DNA from: Chitinophagaceae bacterium
GTDB taxonomy: Bacteria; Bacteroidota; Bacteroidia; Chitinophagales; Chitinophagaceae
DNA: 38,861 bases
Direction: 5' to 3'
Assembly (NCBI GenBank): GCA_028288585.1
Contig: JAQBNL010000034.1
Coordinates: forward strand, 1 to 38,861
A program made the translations under genes and the position numbers. The number at the start of each line of letters is the position of its first letter. Within the stretch, counting starts at the first letter, position 1. Below are positions 25,083 to 32,314 of the stretch, piece after piece. The notes beneath the pieces were generated by a model. That model saw nothing but the letters and a program-made list of their open reading frames with translations. It was not told the origin of the DNA and did not search any database.

Positions 25083-26468
25083 TCATTTTAAAAACCTGAT
25101 ATGTTCATTCATAAAATTAGCAACGGCACTTCCCTGTATTGCACCGGCAGCAATTGAAGAAGGATAATGAAGCCCGGCATAAATTCGTGATTGTCCTGCC
25201 TCGCTTGCCGCATCATAAAAAGAATTATAGCTTCTTGCAGGAAGACTAAGAAAATCATATGTGTGATCAGTGAAAGAATAATTATTGCCAAATTCCATTG
25301 ATAATACATTGGCTGCTGCTGCTGAAAAAGTGGAGTGAGCAGATGGGTACTCGGGATGATTAGGTGTTGTGATCAAAGAATTCCATGTTGGATGTGCCAA
25401 CACTGACCTGATATAAGTAATGGGCCTGATATTGTTATAAGTATATTTAGATTTCCAGCAACTTATTCTTGCGTCACTTTGCGTAATACCCATTTTTGCA
25501 TACACCAATGCAGCTTTGTCAAGCATTGCAGCATTACTCTCGTGATCCAGAACCTGTAAAAAAATGGAAAGCCAGTGTGCATGACCACCGCCGGGAACAT
25601 CTCTCCAGAATATACCCTGCGCTGTTTGGTCGGCAGTGAGAGATTGTGAAATAGTATACAGGTTATTGGCAATAGTATAAAAATCAGATGAAGCGGCTGT
25701 TGAAAATGGAGGAGGCGGTGGTAAAAAAGAAGCAGTAACACTGCCTGCCATCAGTGGCCTGTTATTACCCCAATAAGGATTTTGAGGTGCTAAAAACCCA
25801 AGAGCTGTTTTTTCCCAAAGCCCTGCTCCTACAGGTATTGTATAGGGCGGTTGAACAGTTAGTGAACCATCTGTTTTCGACCAATCAAATACACGTTGCG
25901 CTACATCCTTACCAAAATCAACCGAACGTTGAAAGGTTTCAACATTAACTTCATTTTGATACTGTGCATTTAAAGCTGCTTCAAGAGAATCGGTAGATGT
26001 TTTATCAGAAGCAGGAATAGCAGGATAAAAATTCCTGATCATTGCTGCAAAAACTGCATTAGCAGAGCTTGGCCAATGATAAGCAAAACCAGAAACAGTA
26101 GCAGGCATAACAGGCATTTGATCCAGCTGCCCTGAAAGTGTTTGATAAGCCGGCATTCCCGGCAGCACTGCTTCATATAATGCAATGCTGCTATATGCCC
26201 AATGTTGCATCATAATAAAATTATTGAGTGAGTTAGGATTGGCCCGTAAAAGACGCAAATCAAAATTTATCCACTTCTGAACTACTTCTGAAGAAAAAGT
26301 ATTGGTTTGTTTTAAATGTCCATACAATTTATCTGCATTATTATTTGGTGCAGAAATAATTGCTTCCTGCTCCTGCCTGATATCTTTTTTACATGCATCG
26401 AAAAAAATGATACAAAGAATTACAGTTGTTATCCACCCGAACGATAAAAATTTAATGGCTGATTGCAT
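25083..26468 (-). CDS. PAP2/vanadium haloperoxidase superfamily lipoprotein
   Basis: A 461-residue exported lipoprotein (MQSAIKFLSFGWITTVILCI, lipobox FFDAC, then KKD). The C-terminal third carries all three superfamily motifs: KYTYNNIRP (Lys341, Arg348), YPSAHSTFS (His378) and SRIYAGLHYPSS (Arg428, His434). These form the vanadate/phosphate site of vanadium haloperoxidases and acid phosphatases. Secreted bacterial members of this length occur in Bacteroidota; halogenating versus phosphatase activity cannot be decided from sequence. The frame is open up to an ATG at 26561, but the residues before 26468 are not signal-like and a TAnnTTTG element at 26507 lies inside them, so the start at 26468 is chosen. 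It is divergent from the kinase operon. Confidence 0.87.
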   Translation of the reverse strand: MQSAIKFLSFGWITTVILCIIFFDACKKDIRQEQEAIISAPNNNADKLYGHLKQTNTFSSEVVQKWINFDLRLLRANPNSLNNFIMMQHWAYSSIALYEAVLPGMPAYQTLSGQLDQMPVMPATVSGFAYHWPSSANAVFAAMIRNFYPAIPASDKTSTDSLEAALNAQYQNEVNVETFQRSVDFGKDVAQRVFDWSKTDGSLTVQPPYTIPVGAGLWEKTALGFLAPQNPYWGNNRPLMAGSVTASFLPPPPPFSTAASSDFYTIANNLYTISQSLTADQTAQGIFWRDVPGGGHAHWLSIFLQVLDHESNAAMLDKAALVYAKMGITQSDARISCWKSKYTYNNIRPITYIRSVLAHPTWNSLITTPNHPEYPSAHSTFSAAAANVLSMEFGNNYSFTDHTYDFLSLPARSYNSFYDAASEAGQSRIYAGLHYPSSIAAGAIQGSAVANFMNEHIRFLK

Positions 26469-26506
26469 GATTATAAATTTTGAAGGGAGAAGATCATTTA
26501 GAGAAA

Positions 26507-26514
26507 CAAAAGTA
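26507..26514 (-). promoter_or_regulatory. Candidate -7 element (TACTTTTG) for the haloperoxidase-like gene
   Basis: The minus strand reads TACTTTTG, a full TAnnTTTG match 38 bases before the ATG at 26468. It lies within the longer open frame that starts at 26561 and argues for the shorter protein. Confidence 0.45.
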
Positions 26515-26711
26515 TTTTCATGCACCAGCGAAAATTTTTTATTTCGGCAGCCTGTATTCATTGCATAGCAGACACCTTAACAACCAACTCCATTACCGCC
26601 TGTCGACGACAAACTGCATTTGCAGAAAAAGAAAGGTTACTTGCCTAAAAACATGAATAAACCCATGAATTGAAAAAGTGATTGTGTACTTTCATATATC
26701 AACCTTAGCAT

Positions 26712-27905
26712 TTGAATATTTATGATTTCATATTTTCAGATGATCGTCACTATCGCTTTTGGCGGCACTTCCTTTTCTGGTTTACATGGTGCCTTTATTT
26801 TGCCGTTACCTTTTTAGTACCTACTTATTGGGTACCTGCATGGAATCTGAATGGCCCAATGCCGCAAATTGAAAAGTATGGTATCTTAATTTCCTGCCTG
26901 CGGATACTGATGAACAGTTTGCTGATGACAATAGTGCACATGGCTCTTGTGTATGGAATTCTTTATTTTATTTTACCACGATATCTTTCTAAAAACAAGA
27001 ACCAGTTTATTACAACCGTCATGTTAGTAATGTTCATTGCTGTTGTGGCCTGTTTTAATTATTTAAATTTTCTACTCACTTTTTATACCAGCACCCGGAT
27101 GGGATTTTTTGATAAAATGCCCGGAATTGATTTCATAATTCCTATTTGGGCAAGGCAGATAATATTTAATTATCCGACTGTAGTTGGTTTTGCTGTAGCT
27201 ATTAAACTCTTAAAACGCTGGTATCTTAAACAAAAGGAAACAGAGGAGTTAACGCGTGGAAAAATAAATGCCGAATTGATATTATTAAAGGCACAGGTGC
27301 ACCCGCATTTTTTATTCAATACACTCAACAATATTTATTCATTTATATTAAATGGATCACCAAAGGCACCAGGTATGATCAAAAAATTATCCGGGCTGCT
27401 AAATTATTTTCTGAATGAATGTAATCATACGCTTGTACCATTACAAAAAGAGATCTTAATGATACAGGATTATATGGCATTGGAAAAGATCCGCTATGGC
27501 GATTCATTGAGTATGAGTTTACATATACACGGGAATGTAGGTAATAAATTGATTTCACCTTTACTACTAATACCGTTTGTTGAAAATAGTTTTAAACATG
27601 GCACTAGTCGAATGCTGACTCACCCCTGGGTAACGCTGGAAATAAACATTGAGAAAGATTCATTAGAATTTAAATTATCCAACAATAAACCTGACAGCAA
27701 TAATGAAGTGCCTTCTAAAAAGGGACTAGGTCTTAATAATGTAAAGAAGCGACTGCAAATACTTTATCCTGATACCCATTCATTACATATTGTTGAGAAT
27801 GCTATGAGCTACGATGTTGCCATGAAACTTGTATTGCATACGCCTGCTGAAAAACAAAATAATATTCACATCACAAAAGAAAAAAAGATTTATGAGCTGG
27901 CATGA
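26712..27905 (+). CDS. LytS-type sensor histidine kinase
   Basis: A 397-residue membrane kinase. Four membrane segments occupy about 18-165, followed by a short coiled linker (KQKETEELTRGKINAE) and the His-kinase domain LLKAQVHPHFLFNTLNNIY, with phospho-acceptor His199. The ATP-binding part has PFVENSFKHG (N box) and KGLGLNNVKKRL (G box), so it should be active. The start is a TTG at 26712 (reading MNIYDFIFSDDR), supported by alignment with the ATG-started next protein (MSWHEFVFSDKR). A weak -7-like TACTTTC lies 18 bases upstream. The gene overlaps the next kinase gene by 14 bases. It is expected to phosphorylate the LytTR regulator at 29036. No known sensor domain; the membrane segments may sense the signal. 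Confidence 0.88.
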   Translation: MNIYDFIFSDDRHYRFWRHFLFWFTWCLYFAVTFLVPTYWVPAWNLNGPMPQIEKYGILISCLRILMNSLLMTIVHMALVYGILYFILPRYLSKNKNQFITTVMLVMFIAVVACFNYLNFLLTFYTSTRMGFFDKMPGIDFIIPIWARQIIFNYPTVVGFAVAIKLLKRWYLKQKETEELTRGKINAELILLKAQVHPHFLFNTLNNIYSFILNGSPKAPGMIKKLSGLLNYFLNECNHTLVPLQKEILMIQDYMALEKIRYGDSLSMSLHIHGNVGNKLISPLLLIPFVENSFKHGTSRMLTHPWVTLEINIEKDSLEFKLSNNKPDSNNEVPSKKGLGLNNVKKRLQILYPDTHSLHIVENAMSYDVAMKLVLHTPAEKQNNIHITKEKKIYELA

Positions 27906-29049
27906 ATTTGTTTTTTCAGATAAACGCACACAGCGTATAAGCCGCCATTTAATATTTTGGTTACTGTGGTGGATGTATTTTGCTGCAACGTATTACTACT
28001 ACCTGCAGGTGGGATTACAAAAAATTGATTTTGGAGATCTTACCACAATTTTGTTGATCAACTCATTATTGCTTGTTGTTGTTCATGCATGTGCCTGTTA
28101 TGTTTTTATTTATATTTTACTTCCCCGCTTTTTATTGAGATCAAAGTACACGGCACTTACAGCGGGAATCATTTTATTAAGCGCTTTTCTTCTTGCTTCA
28201 GGATATTTCATCCACAAATTTATTTTTCCTTATATAGATTCGGCATTTAATTATAAGACTCAAACTTTTAATAATACAATATGGTGGACAAGTATCAATT
28301 CAGTTTTATTAAATGCACCAAAAGTAATTGCAGCTGCTGCTGCTATAAAACTGGTTAAACGCTGGTATATTAAACAAAAAGAAAAAGAGCAGATTGAAAG
28401 AGAAAAATTAATTACTGATCTACAGTTGCTGAAGGCACAGATACATCCCGGTTTTCTTTTTAGCTCACTTGATCATATTTATTTGTATGCCAAATCAAAC
28501 TCTGCAGTGGCCCCTGAATTGTTATTAAAACTTTCTGATCTGTTAAGCTATATGCTGTACGAATGTGATGAACCGCAAGTTGCTTTGGAAAAAGAGCTGA
28601 ACATGATGAAAGAATATATGTACATGGAAAAGATGGGATATGCTGATACTTTGGAATGTGAGACAGAAATAAAAGGAGATACCAATAATAAATTAATTGC
28701 ACCATTACTATTATTGCCATTTATTGAAGACAGTTTTAAACATTGCAACAACCAATCAGAACAATCCTGGATTAACCTGCATATCAGTATTCAGAATGAT
28801 ACCCTTACAATGAAGTTAATGAATGGAATTAGCCTGACACACTCCATTGAACTTACAGATGAAATTTTGAATGTGCAGAAAAGATTAGAATTATTATATC
28901 CGGGCAAACATGAATTAAAGATATATGCAGAAGAGGAAATTTATATAATGCTATTAAAAATTGATCTGGATGACAGACACATTCCTCACGCAGTAATATC
29001 CGCTGATTTGAATAAACAGGAACTTAAACCAATGTATGCAGATCAATAA
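27892..29049 (+). CDS. Degenerate LytS-type kinase (pseudokinase)
   Basis: A 385-residue paralogue of the preceding kinase with the same membrane layout and linker (KRWYIKQKEKEQIEREK). The catalytic residues are gone: HPHFLFN is replaced by HPGFLFSSLDHIY (Gly187 instead of the phospho-acceptor His). The N box PFVENSFKHG is PFIEDSFKHC (Asn to Asp), and the GLGLNN box is absent (SIELTDEILNVQKRL). It should therefore neither bind ATP normally nor be phosphorylated at this site. The frame is intact and the fold is kept, so it is probably a functional partner rather than a pseudogene. The frame is open further upstream, to an ATG at 27829, but the ATG at 27892 matches the paralogue start. It overlaps both neighbours by 14 bases. 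Confidence 0.87.
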   Translation: MSWHEFVFSDKRTQRISRHLIFWLLWWMYFAATYYYYLQVGLQKIDFGDLTTILLINSLLLVVVHACACYVFIYILLPRFLLRSKYTALTAGIILLSAFLLASGYFIHKFIFPYIDSAFNYKTQTFNNTIWWTSINSVLLNAPKVIAAAAAIKLVKRWYIKQKEKEQIEREKLITDLQLLKAQIHPGFLFSSLDHIYLYAKSNSAVAPELLLKLSDLLSYMLYECDEPQVALEKELNMMKEYMYMEKMGYADTLECETEIKGDTNNKLIAPLLLLPFIEDSFKHCNNQSEQSWINLHISIQNDTLTMKLMNGISLTHSIELTDEILNVQKRLELLYPGKHELKIYAEEEIYIMLLKIDLDDRHIPHAVISADLNKQELKPMYADQ

Positions 29050-29824
29050 AAAAATTAGATGCCTCGTTATTGATGATGAACTTCCGGCAAGGGACGTTCT
29101 TCAAAAACATATCGCGGGAGTAAAAGTATTGGAGCTGGCAGGCACCTGTAGTAATGCAGTAGAAGCTCTTTCATTTTTGCAATCTAATACTGTTGACCTG
29201 TTGTTTCTTGATATTGAAATGCCTCACATTCTTGGTACTAACTTTATACGAACATTAAAAAATCCTCCTAAAGTTATTTTTACAACAGCATACAGGAAGT
29301 ATGCTATAGAAGGTTTTGAGCTTGATGCCGTTGACTACCTGCTTAAACCTATTGGCTTTGACCGTTTTTTAAAAGCATTAAATAAAATTCTGCAACTGGA
29401 TCTTCAAAGTAATACAGTTACTAATGCTACACCTGAAACTAATCCCGATCCTCCACAGCCTTTTGTTTACTTCCGTGTGGATCGTAAAATGATGAAAGTA
29501 TTGTTTAATGATATTTTATACATCGAAGGACTAAGAGATTATGTGAAGATATTTACGGCTACAAAAACCATCGTAACCAAACACCTTCTCTCATCGCTGG
29601 AAGAAATGCTGCCTGCAGATGCATTTTTACGCATTCATCGCTCCTACATTATTTCCATAAGTAAAATTGATTCGTACAATACAGATACAATTGAGATTGC
29701 TAAAAAAGAATTACCTGTTGGCCGCTTATTCAAACATGATGTAAGTAAACTTCTCAATGCCTCAACGCTTCACACCAATACAAATGTGAAAACAAAAAAT
29801 AAACAGGGTAATGATAATGTATGA
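29036..29824 (+). CDS. LytTR-family response regulator
   Basis: A 262-residue cytoplasmic regulator. Receiver domain 1-125: acidic pair Asp13/Asp14 in CLVIDDELPARD, phospho-acceptor Asp59 in VDLLFLDIEMP, Thr in FTTAYRKYA and Lys in DYLLKPIGF. A linker follows, then a LytTR DNA-binding domain (about 150-250): YFRVDRKMMKVLFNDILYIE, GLRDYVKIF and FLRIHRSYIIS. The gene begins inside the pseudokinase gene (14-base overlap), so translation of the three is probably coupled. Its likely target is the adjacent outer-membrane protein gene or the divergent haloperoxidase-like gene; I did not find a convincing pair of direct repeats to mark a binding site. Confidence 0.92.
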   Translation: MQINKKIRCLVIDDELPARDVLQKHIAGVKVLELAGTCSNAVEALSFLQSNTVDLLFLDIEMPHILGTNFIRTLKNPPKVIFTTAYRKYAIEGFELDAVDYLLKPIGFDRFLKALNKILQLDLQSNTVTNATPETNPDPPQPFVYFRVDRKMMKVLFNDILYIEGLRDYVKIFTATKTIVTKHLLSSLEEMLPADAFLRIHRSYIISISKIDSYNTDTIEIAKKELPVGRLFKHDVSKLLNASTLHTNTNVKTKNKQGNDNV

Positions 29825-29857
29825 GTAAAAAAACATTAACTATTTAAAATATTAACC

Positions 29858-30937
29858 ATGAAAAAGTTTTTCTTTCTATCGTTTGCTATGTTATTTATTA
29901 CAGTAGCCGCATACACGCAGGGTTGTGTAATAGTTCGTAATATTTCCGGGTTCGGGCAATACAACCTTACAGACAATGCATTCTCCACATCAAACTGGCA
30001 AATGAATGTAACCACACGATATTTTAAATCGTTTCGTGATTACAAAGGCACTACTGACCAAAAAACTCCTGCCATTAATCAATCCATTAACCATGTTTTT
30101 TCAATGGATATATCAATAAGCCGAATACTTGATAAAGGATGGTCGTTCAATTTCAGCTTACCAATTACATCTAATTCAAGATCTGCAACTACAGAGCATG
30201 GAGGCGCTAATACAACGAGACATATAACACATTCCTTTGGTATTGGTGACATCCGGTTTGTTACTTATAAATGGCTGATAGCTCCCACAGTAAAACAAAA
30301 AATAAATTTTCAATTAGGCCTGGGCATTAAATTACCAACCGGTGATTACAAATACCAGGATTACTTTTATAAAAATGATTCCACCAAAACTTTAGCCCCG
30401 GTAAATCCATCTATACAACTTGGCGATGGAGGTACAGGCATCATTACAGAACTAAATACATTTTATATTTTTAATAAGCACATCAGTCTTTATGGGAATT
30501 TATATTACCTCATCAACCCGAGAGAACAAAACGGGACTTCTGCAACAACTGGTAAAACAGCAACAACATTACAGATCAAAACGGGCAGTGATATAAATAG
30601 TGTGCCTGATATATATTCTATGAGAGCTGGTGCTATCATTAATTTTGAAAAAGTTTCTTTTTCAGTTGGCATAAGAAAGGAAGGTATTCCGGTTAATGAT
30701 GTTGTAGGAGGCAGTAATGGAAACAGGCGAGCCGGTTATAATTTATCTTTCGAACCGGGAATAATTTATAAAATGAAAAAGATGTCTGTGTATGCATATG
30801 TACCGGTTATCATGTCGCGAAAAATAAAACAGTCAGTTCCTGATAAACTGGCAACAAAGATCACCGGAGTGGAAACAATAACCCAAGGTGGATTTGCCGA
30901 TTACCTTGTGTTTATTGGTGCACAGGTTAAATTTTAA
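29858..30937 (+). CDS. Outer-membrane beta-barrel protein
   Basis: A 359-residue exported protein. Signal peptide MKKFFFLSFAMLFITVAAYT with cleavage expected after QG. The mature part alternates aromatic and polar residues in the manner of a beta barrel: WQMNVTTRYFKSFRDYKG, GWSFNFSLPITSNSR, INFQLGLGIKLPTGDYKYQD, and a last strand ending AQVKF, with the C-terminal Phe usual for outer-membrane proteins. It resembles barrel proteins annotated as transporters in Bacteroidota; the closest family cannot be settled by eye. It starts 33 bases after the response regulator stop, and no terminator was seen between them, so it belongs to the same transcript and may be the output or partner of the signalling genes. 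Confidence 0.78.
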   Translation: MKKFFFLSFAMLFITVAAYTQGCVIVRNISGFGQYNLTDNAFSTSNWQMNVTTRYFKSFRDYKGTTDQKTPAINQSINHVFSMDISISRILDKGWSFNFSLPITSNSRSATTEHGGANTTRHITHSFGIGDIRFVTYKWLIAPTVKQKINFQLGLGIKLPTGDYKYQDYFYKNDSTKTLAPVNPSIQLGDGGTGIITELNTFYIFNKHISLYGNLYYLINPREQNGTSATTGKTATTLQIKTGSDINSVPDIYSMRAGAIINFEKVSFSVGIRKEGIPVNDVVGGSNGNRRAGYNLSFEPGIIYKMKKMSVYAYVPVIMSRKIKQSVPDKLATKITGVETITQGGFADYLVFIGAQVKF

Positions 30938-30945
30938 AAAGTTTA

Positions 30946-31161
30946 TCAGCATGTTTTCTCTGCCACCCACTTCCACCAAAAAGCTGTGCATGTTGTATAT
31001 ACAAACATTTGGTACATGTCATCAGAAATAGAATGCCCATTTTGTACAATAGCCATATAAACAGGAATTAAAAAGACTATTGCCATTAAAGTAATTACTG
31101 CACCAATAGGATGGGAAGGCAAATAGATCCATCCAAATTTTTTAAACCATATTTGTTTCAT
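30946..31161 (-). CDS. 71-residue membrane protein of unknown function
   Basis: A small protein with a basic N terminus (MKQIWFKKFGWIYLPSHPIG), one long hydrophobic segment (AVITLMAIVFLIPVYMAIV) and a conserved-looking C-terminal part (DDMYQMFVYTTCTAFWWKW). I do not recognise the family. The C-terminal half occurs a second time at 21884-22000 as a truncated copy, so this is a duplicated gene. It is convergent with the outer-membrane protein gene (8 bases between stops). About 115 bases upstream is a perfect inverted repeat that matches the one in front of the regulator operon at 32250, suggesting control by that regulator. Confidence 0.7.
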   Translation of the reverse strand: MKQIWFKKFGWIYLPSHPIGAVITLMAIVFLIPVYMAIVQNGHSISDDMYQMFVYTTCTAFWWKWVAEKTC

Positions 31162-31275
31162 TGACTATATTATTATTAATTCTGGCCTGTGGGAAAAGCA
31201 AACAGGATTCCAAATACTGTTGCCCATTTCCGATTAATTGTGAGTTGCATAAAACTTAATTTAAAAAAATATTTC

Positions 31276-31292
31276 ACTTTGAATTTCAAAGT
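31276..31292. promoter_or_regulatory. Candidate operator, perfect 8+1+8 inverted repeat
   Basis: ACTTTGAA-T-TTCAAAGT is a perfect palindrome with a one-base centre. It lies between the end of the regulator gene (31309) and the start of the 71-residue protein gene (31161). A nearly identical sequence lies at 32257-32273, before the regulator operon, which makes it a likely binding site of the winged-helix protein. On the minus strand it contains TACTTTG, similar to a -7 element. Confidence 0.55.
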
Positions 31293-31308
31293 ACAGGTAT
31301 AAAAAAAT

Positions 31309-31608
31309 TTACTTCATTGTTTTAATCATTTTTTCCAATGCTCCTAAATGTTGCTGAAATGATTTCTCTCCCAATTTGGTAATGGTATATGTTGTGTTTG
31401 TTTTTTTGCCAATAAAGCCTTTATTAACTTTTATATACCCGATCTCTTCAAGCGCTTTTATATGAGAGGCAAGGTTGCCGTCGGTTACGCCAATCAATTG
31501 TTTCAGGTCATTAAAATTTATCTGGTCGTTTACTATTAGCGTACTCATTATCCCCAGCCTCACACGGCTGTCAAATGTTTTATTTAGATTTTCAATAGGG
31601 TTGCTCAT
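31309..31608 (-). CDS. Winged-helix transcriptional regulator (HTH_34 type)
   Basis: A 99-residue DNA-binding protein that is a single winged-helix domain: SRVRLGIMSTLIVNDQINFN, recognition region DLKQLIGVTDGNLASHIKAL and wing KVNKGFIGKKTNTTYTITKLG. This is the ArsR/PadR-like group that Pfam calls HTH_34. No metal-binding cysteines or effector domain are present, so the signal is unknown; the length is usual for the family. It starts 3 bases after the membrane protein gene at 31612-32250, a close pairing common for these regulators. Two inverted repeats in the flanking regions are candidate operators, implying self-control of the operon. Confidence 0.85.
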   Translation of the reverse strand: MSNPIENLNKTFDSRVRLGIMSTLIVNDQINFNDLKQLIGVTDGNLASHIKALEEIGYIKVNKGFIGKKTNTTYTITKLGEKSFQQHLGALEKMIKTMK

Positions 31609-31611
31609 TGT

Positions 31612-32250
31612 CTACAATGTTTCAGTTTGATTTCTTTCATACTTCCACCATATAATAACGCCATAAATAATGTGAACCAATCCAAAACCTATACCCCAAA
31701 AAATTAATCCGTATCCCAGTATCCATAAATTAATTATACCTATAACAAGCTCGGTTAATCCCATGTACCTGATTTCATCTAAAGTGTATTTAGAAGCGTT
31801 TACCAGGGCGATCCCATAAAAAATTAAACATGCCGGTGCAATTAATTCATACGTGCCTAAAGTTGATAACCGGAATATAAAAAGGGCCCCTGCGAATAAG
31901 GGAATGGCAATGTTGATGATAACTCTTCTTGCCGATCTGCCTAAAACAGGAATGCCAAGTTTTTTACAGCGCAGGAAAATAAAAATGAAGGAAAATATGG
32001 CAGCTGCCATAAATGTTACAATAGCAATCACCAGCAATTGCTTTGCTAACTCATCCTCCGGCGCATAAATATTTTTAAGATGGTCCTGCTTCCATTTAGC
32101 TATTGTTTGTACAACCAGCCAAATGCCAACCAGTGCACACACACCTGCAGCAATACCGCTAAGCCCGCTTAAGCTGCTGAACTTGCTGCTGCGTTCCATC
32201 ATTTTTTTTATTTGCTGCAGCTCCTGTAAAGATTGTTGTCTTGCATCCAT
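31612..32250 (-). CDS. Membrane protein paired with the winged-helix regulator
   Basis: A 212-residue inner-membrane protein. It starts with a charged, coiled-coil-like stretch (MDARQQSLQELQQIKKMMER), then has six predicted membrane segments, e.g. GIAAGVCALVGIWLVV, LLVIAIVTFMAAAIFSFIFI and LIFWGIGFGLVHIIYGVIIW, and a short basic tail. No transport or enzymatic motif is visible. It is the first gene of a two-gene operon with the regulator (3-base gap). An inverted repeat lies 6 bases before its ATG. It may serve as the sensor or anti-regulator of its partner, which is inference from the pairing. Confidence 0.75.
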   Translation of the reverse strand: MDARQQSLQELQQIKKMMERSSKFSSLSGLSGIAAGVCALVGIWLVVQTIAKWKQDHLKNIYAPEDELAKQLLVIAIVTFMAAAIFSFIFIFLRCKKLGIPVLGRSARRVIINIAIPLFAGALFIFRLSTLGTYELIAPACLIFYGIALVNASKYTLDEIRYMGLTELVIGIINLWILGYGLIFWGIGFGLVHIIYGVIIWWKYERNQTETL

Positions 32251-32256
32251 AAAAGT

Positions 32257-32273
32257 ACTTTGAATTACAAAGT
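32257..32273. promoter_or_regulatory. Candidate operator/promoter of the regulator operon
   Basis: ACTTTGAA-T-TACAAAGT is an inverted repeat with one mismatch pair, matching 31276-31292 at 16 of 17 positions. It ends 6 bases before the ATG of the membrane protein. On the minus strand it includes TACTTTG; a TTTG lies 21 bases further upstream (32296-32299), resembling a -33/-7 promoter covered by the operator. Confidence 0.55.
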
Positions 32274-32314
32274 AAATGAATGAAAAGGATATTTACAAAT
32301 AATTTTTAATAATT

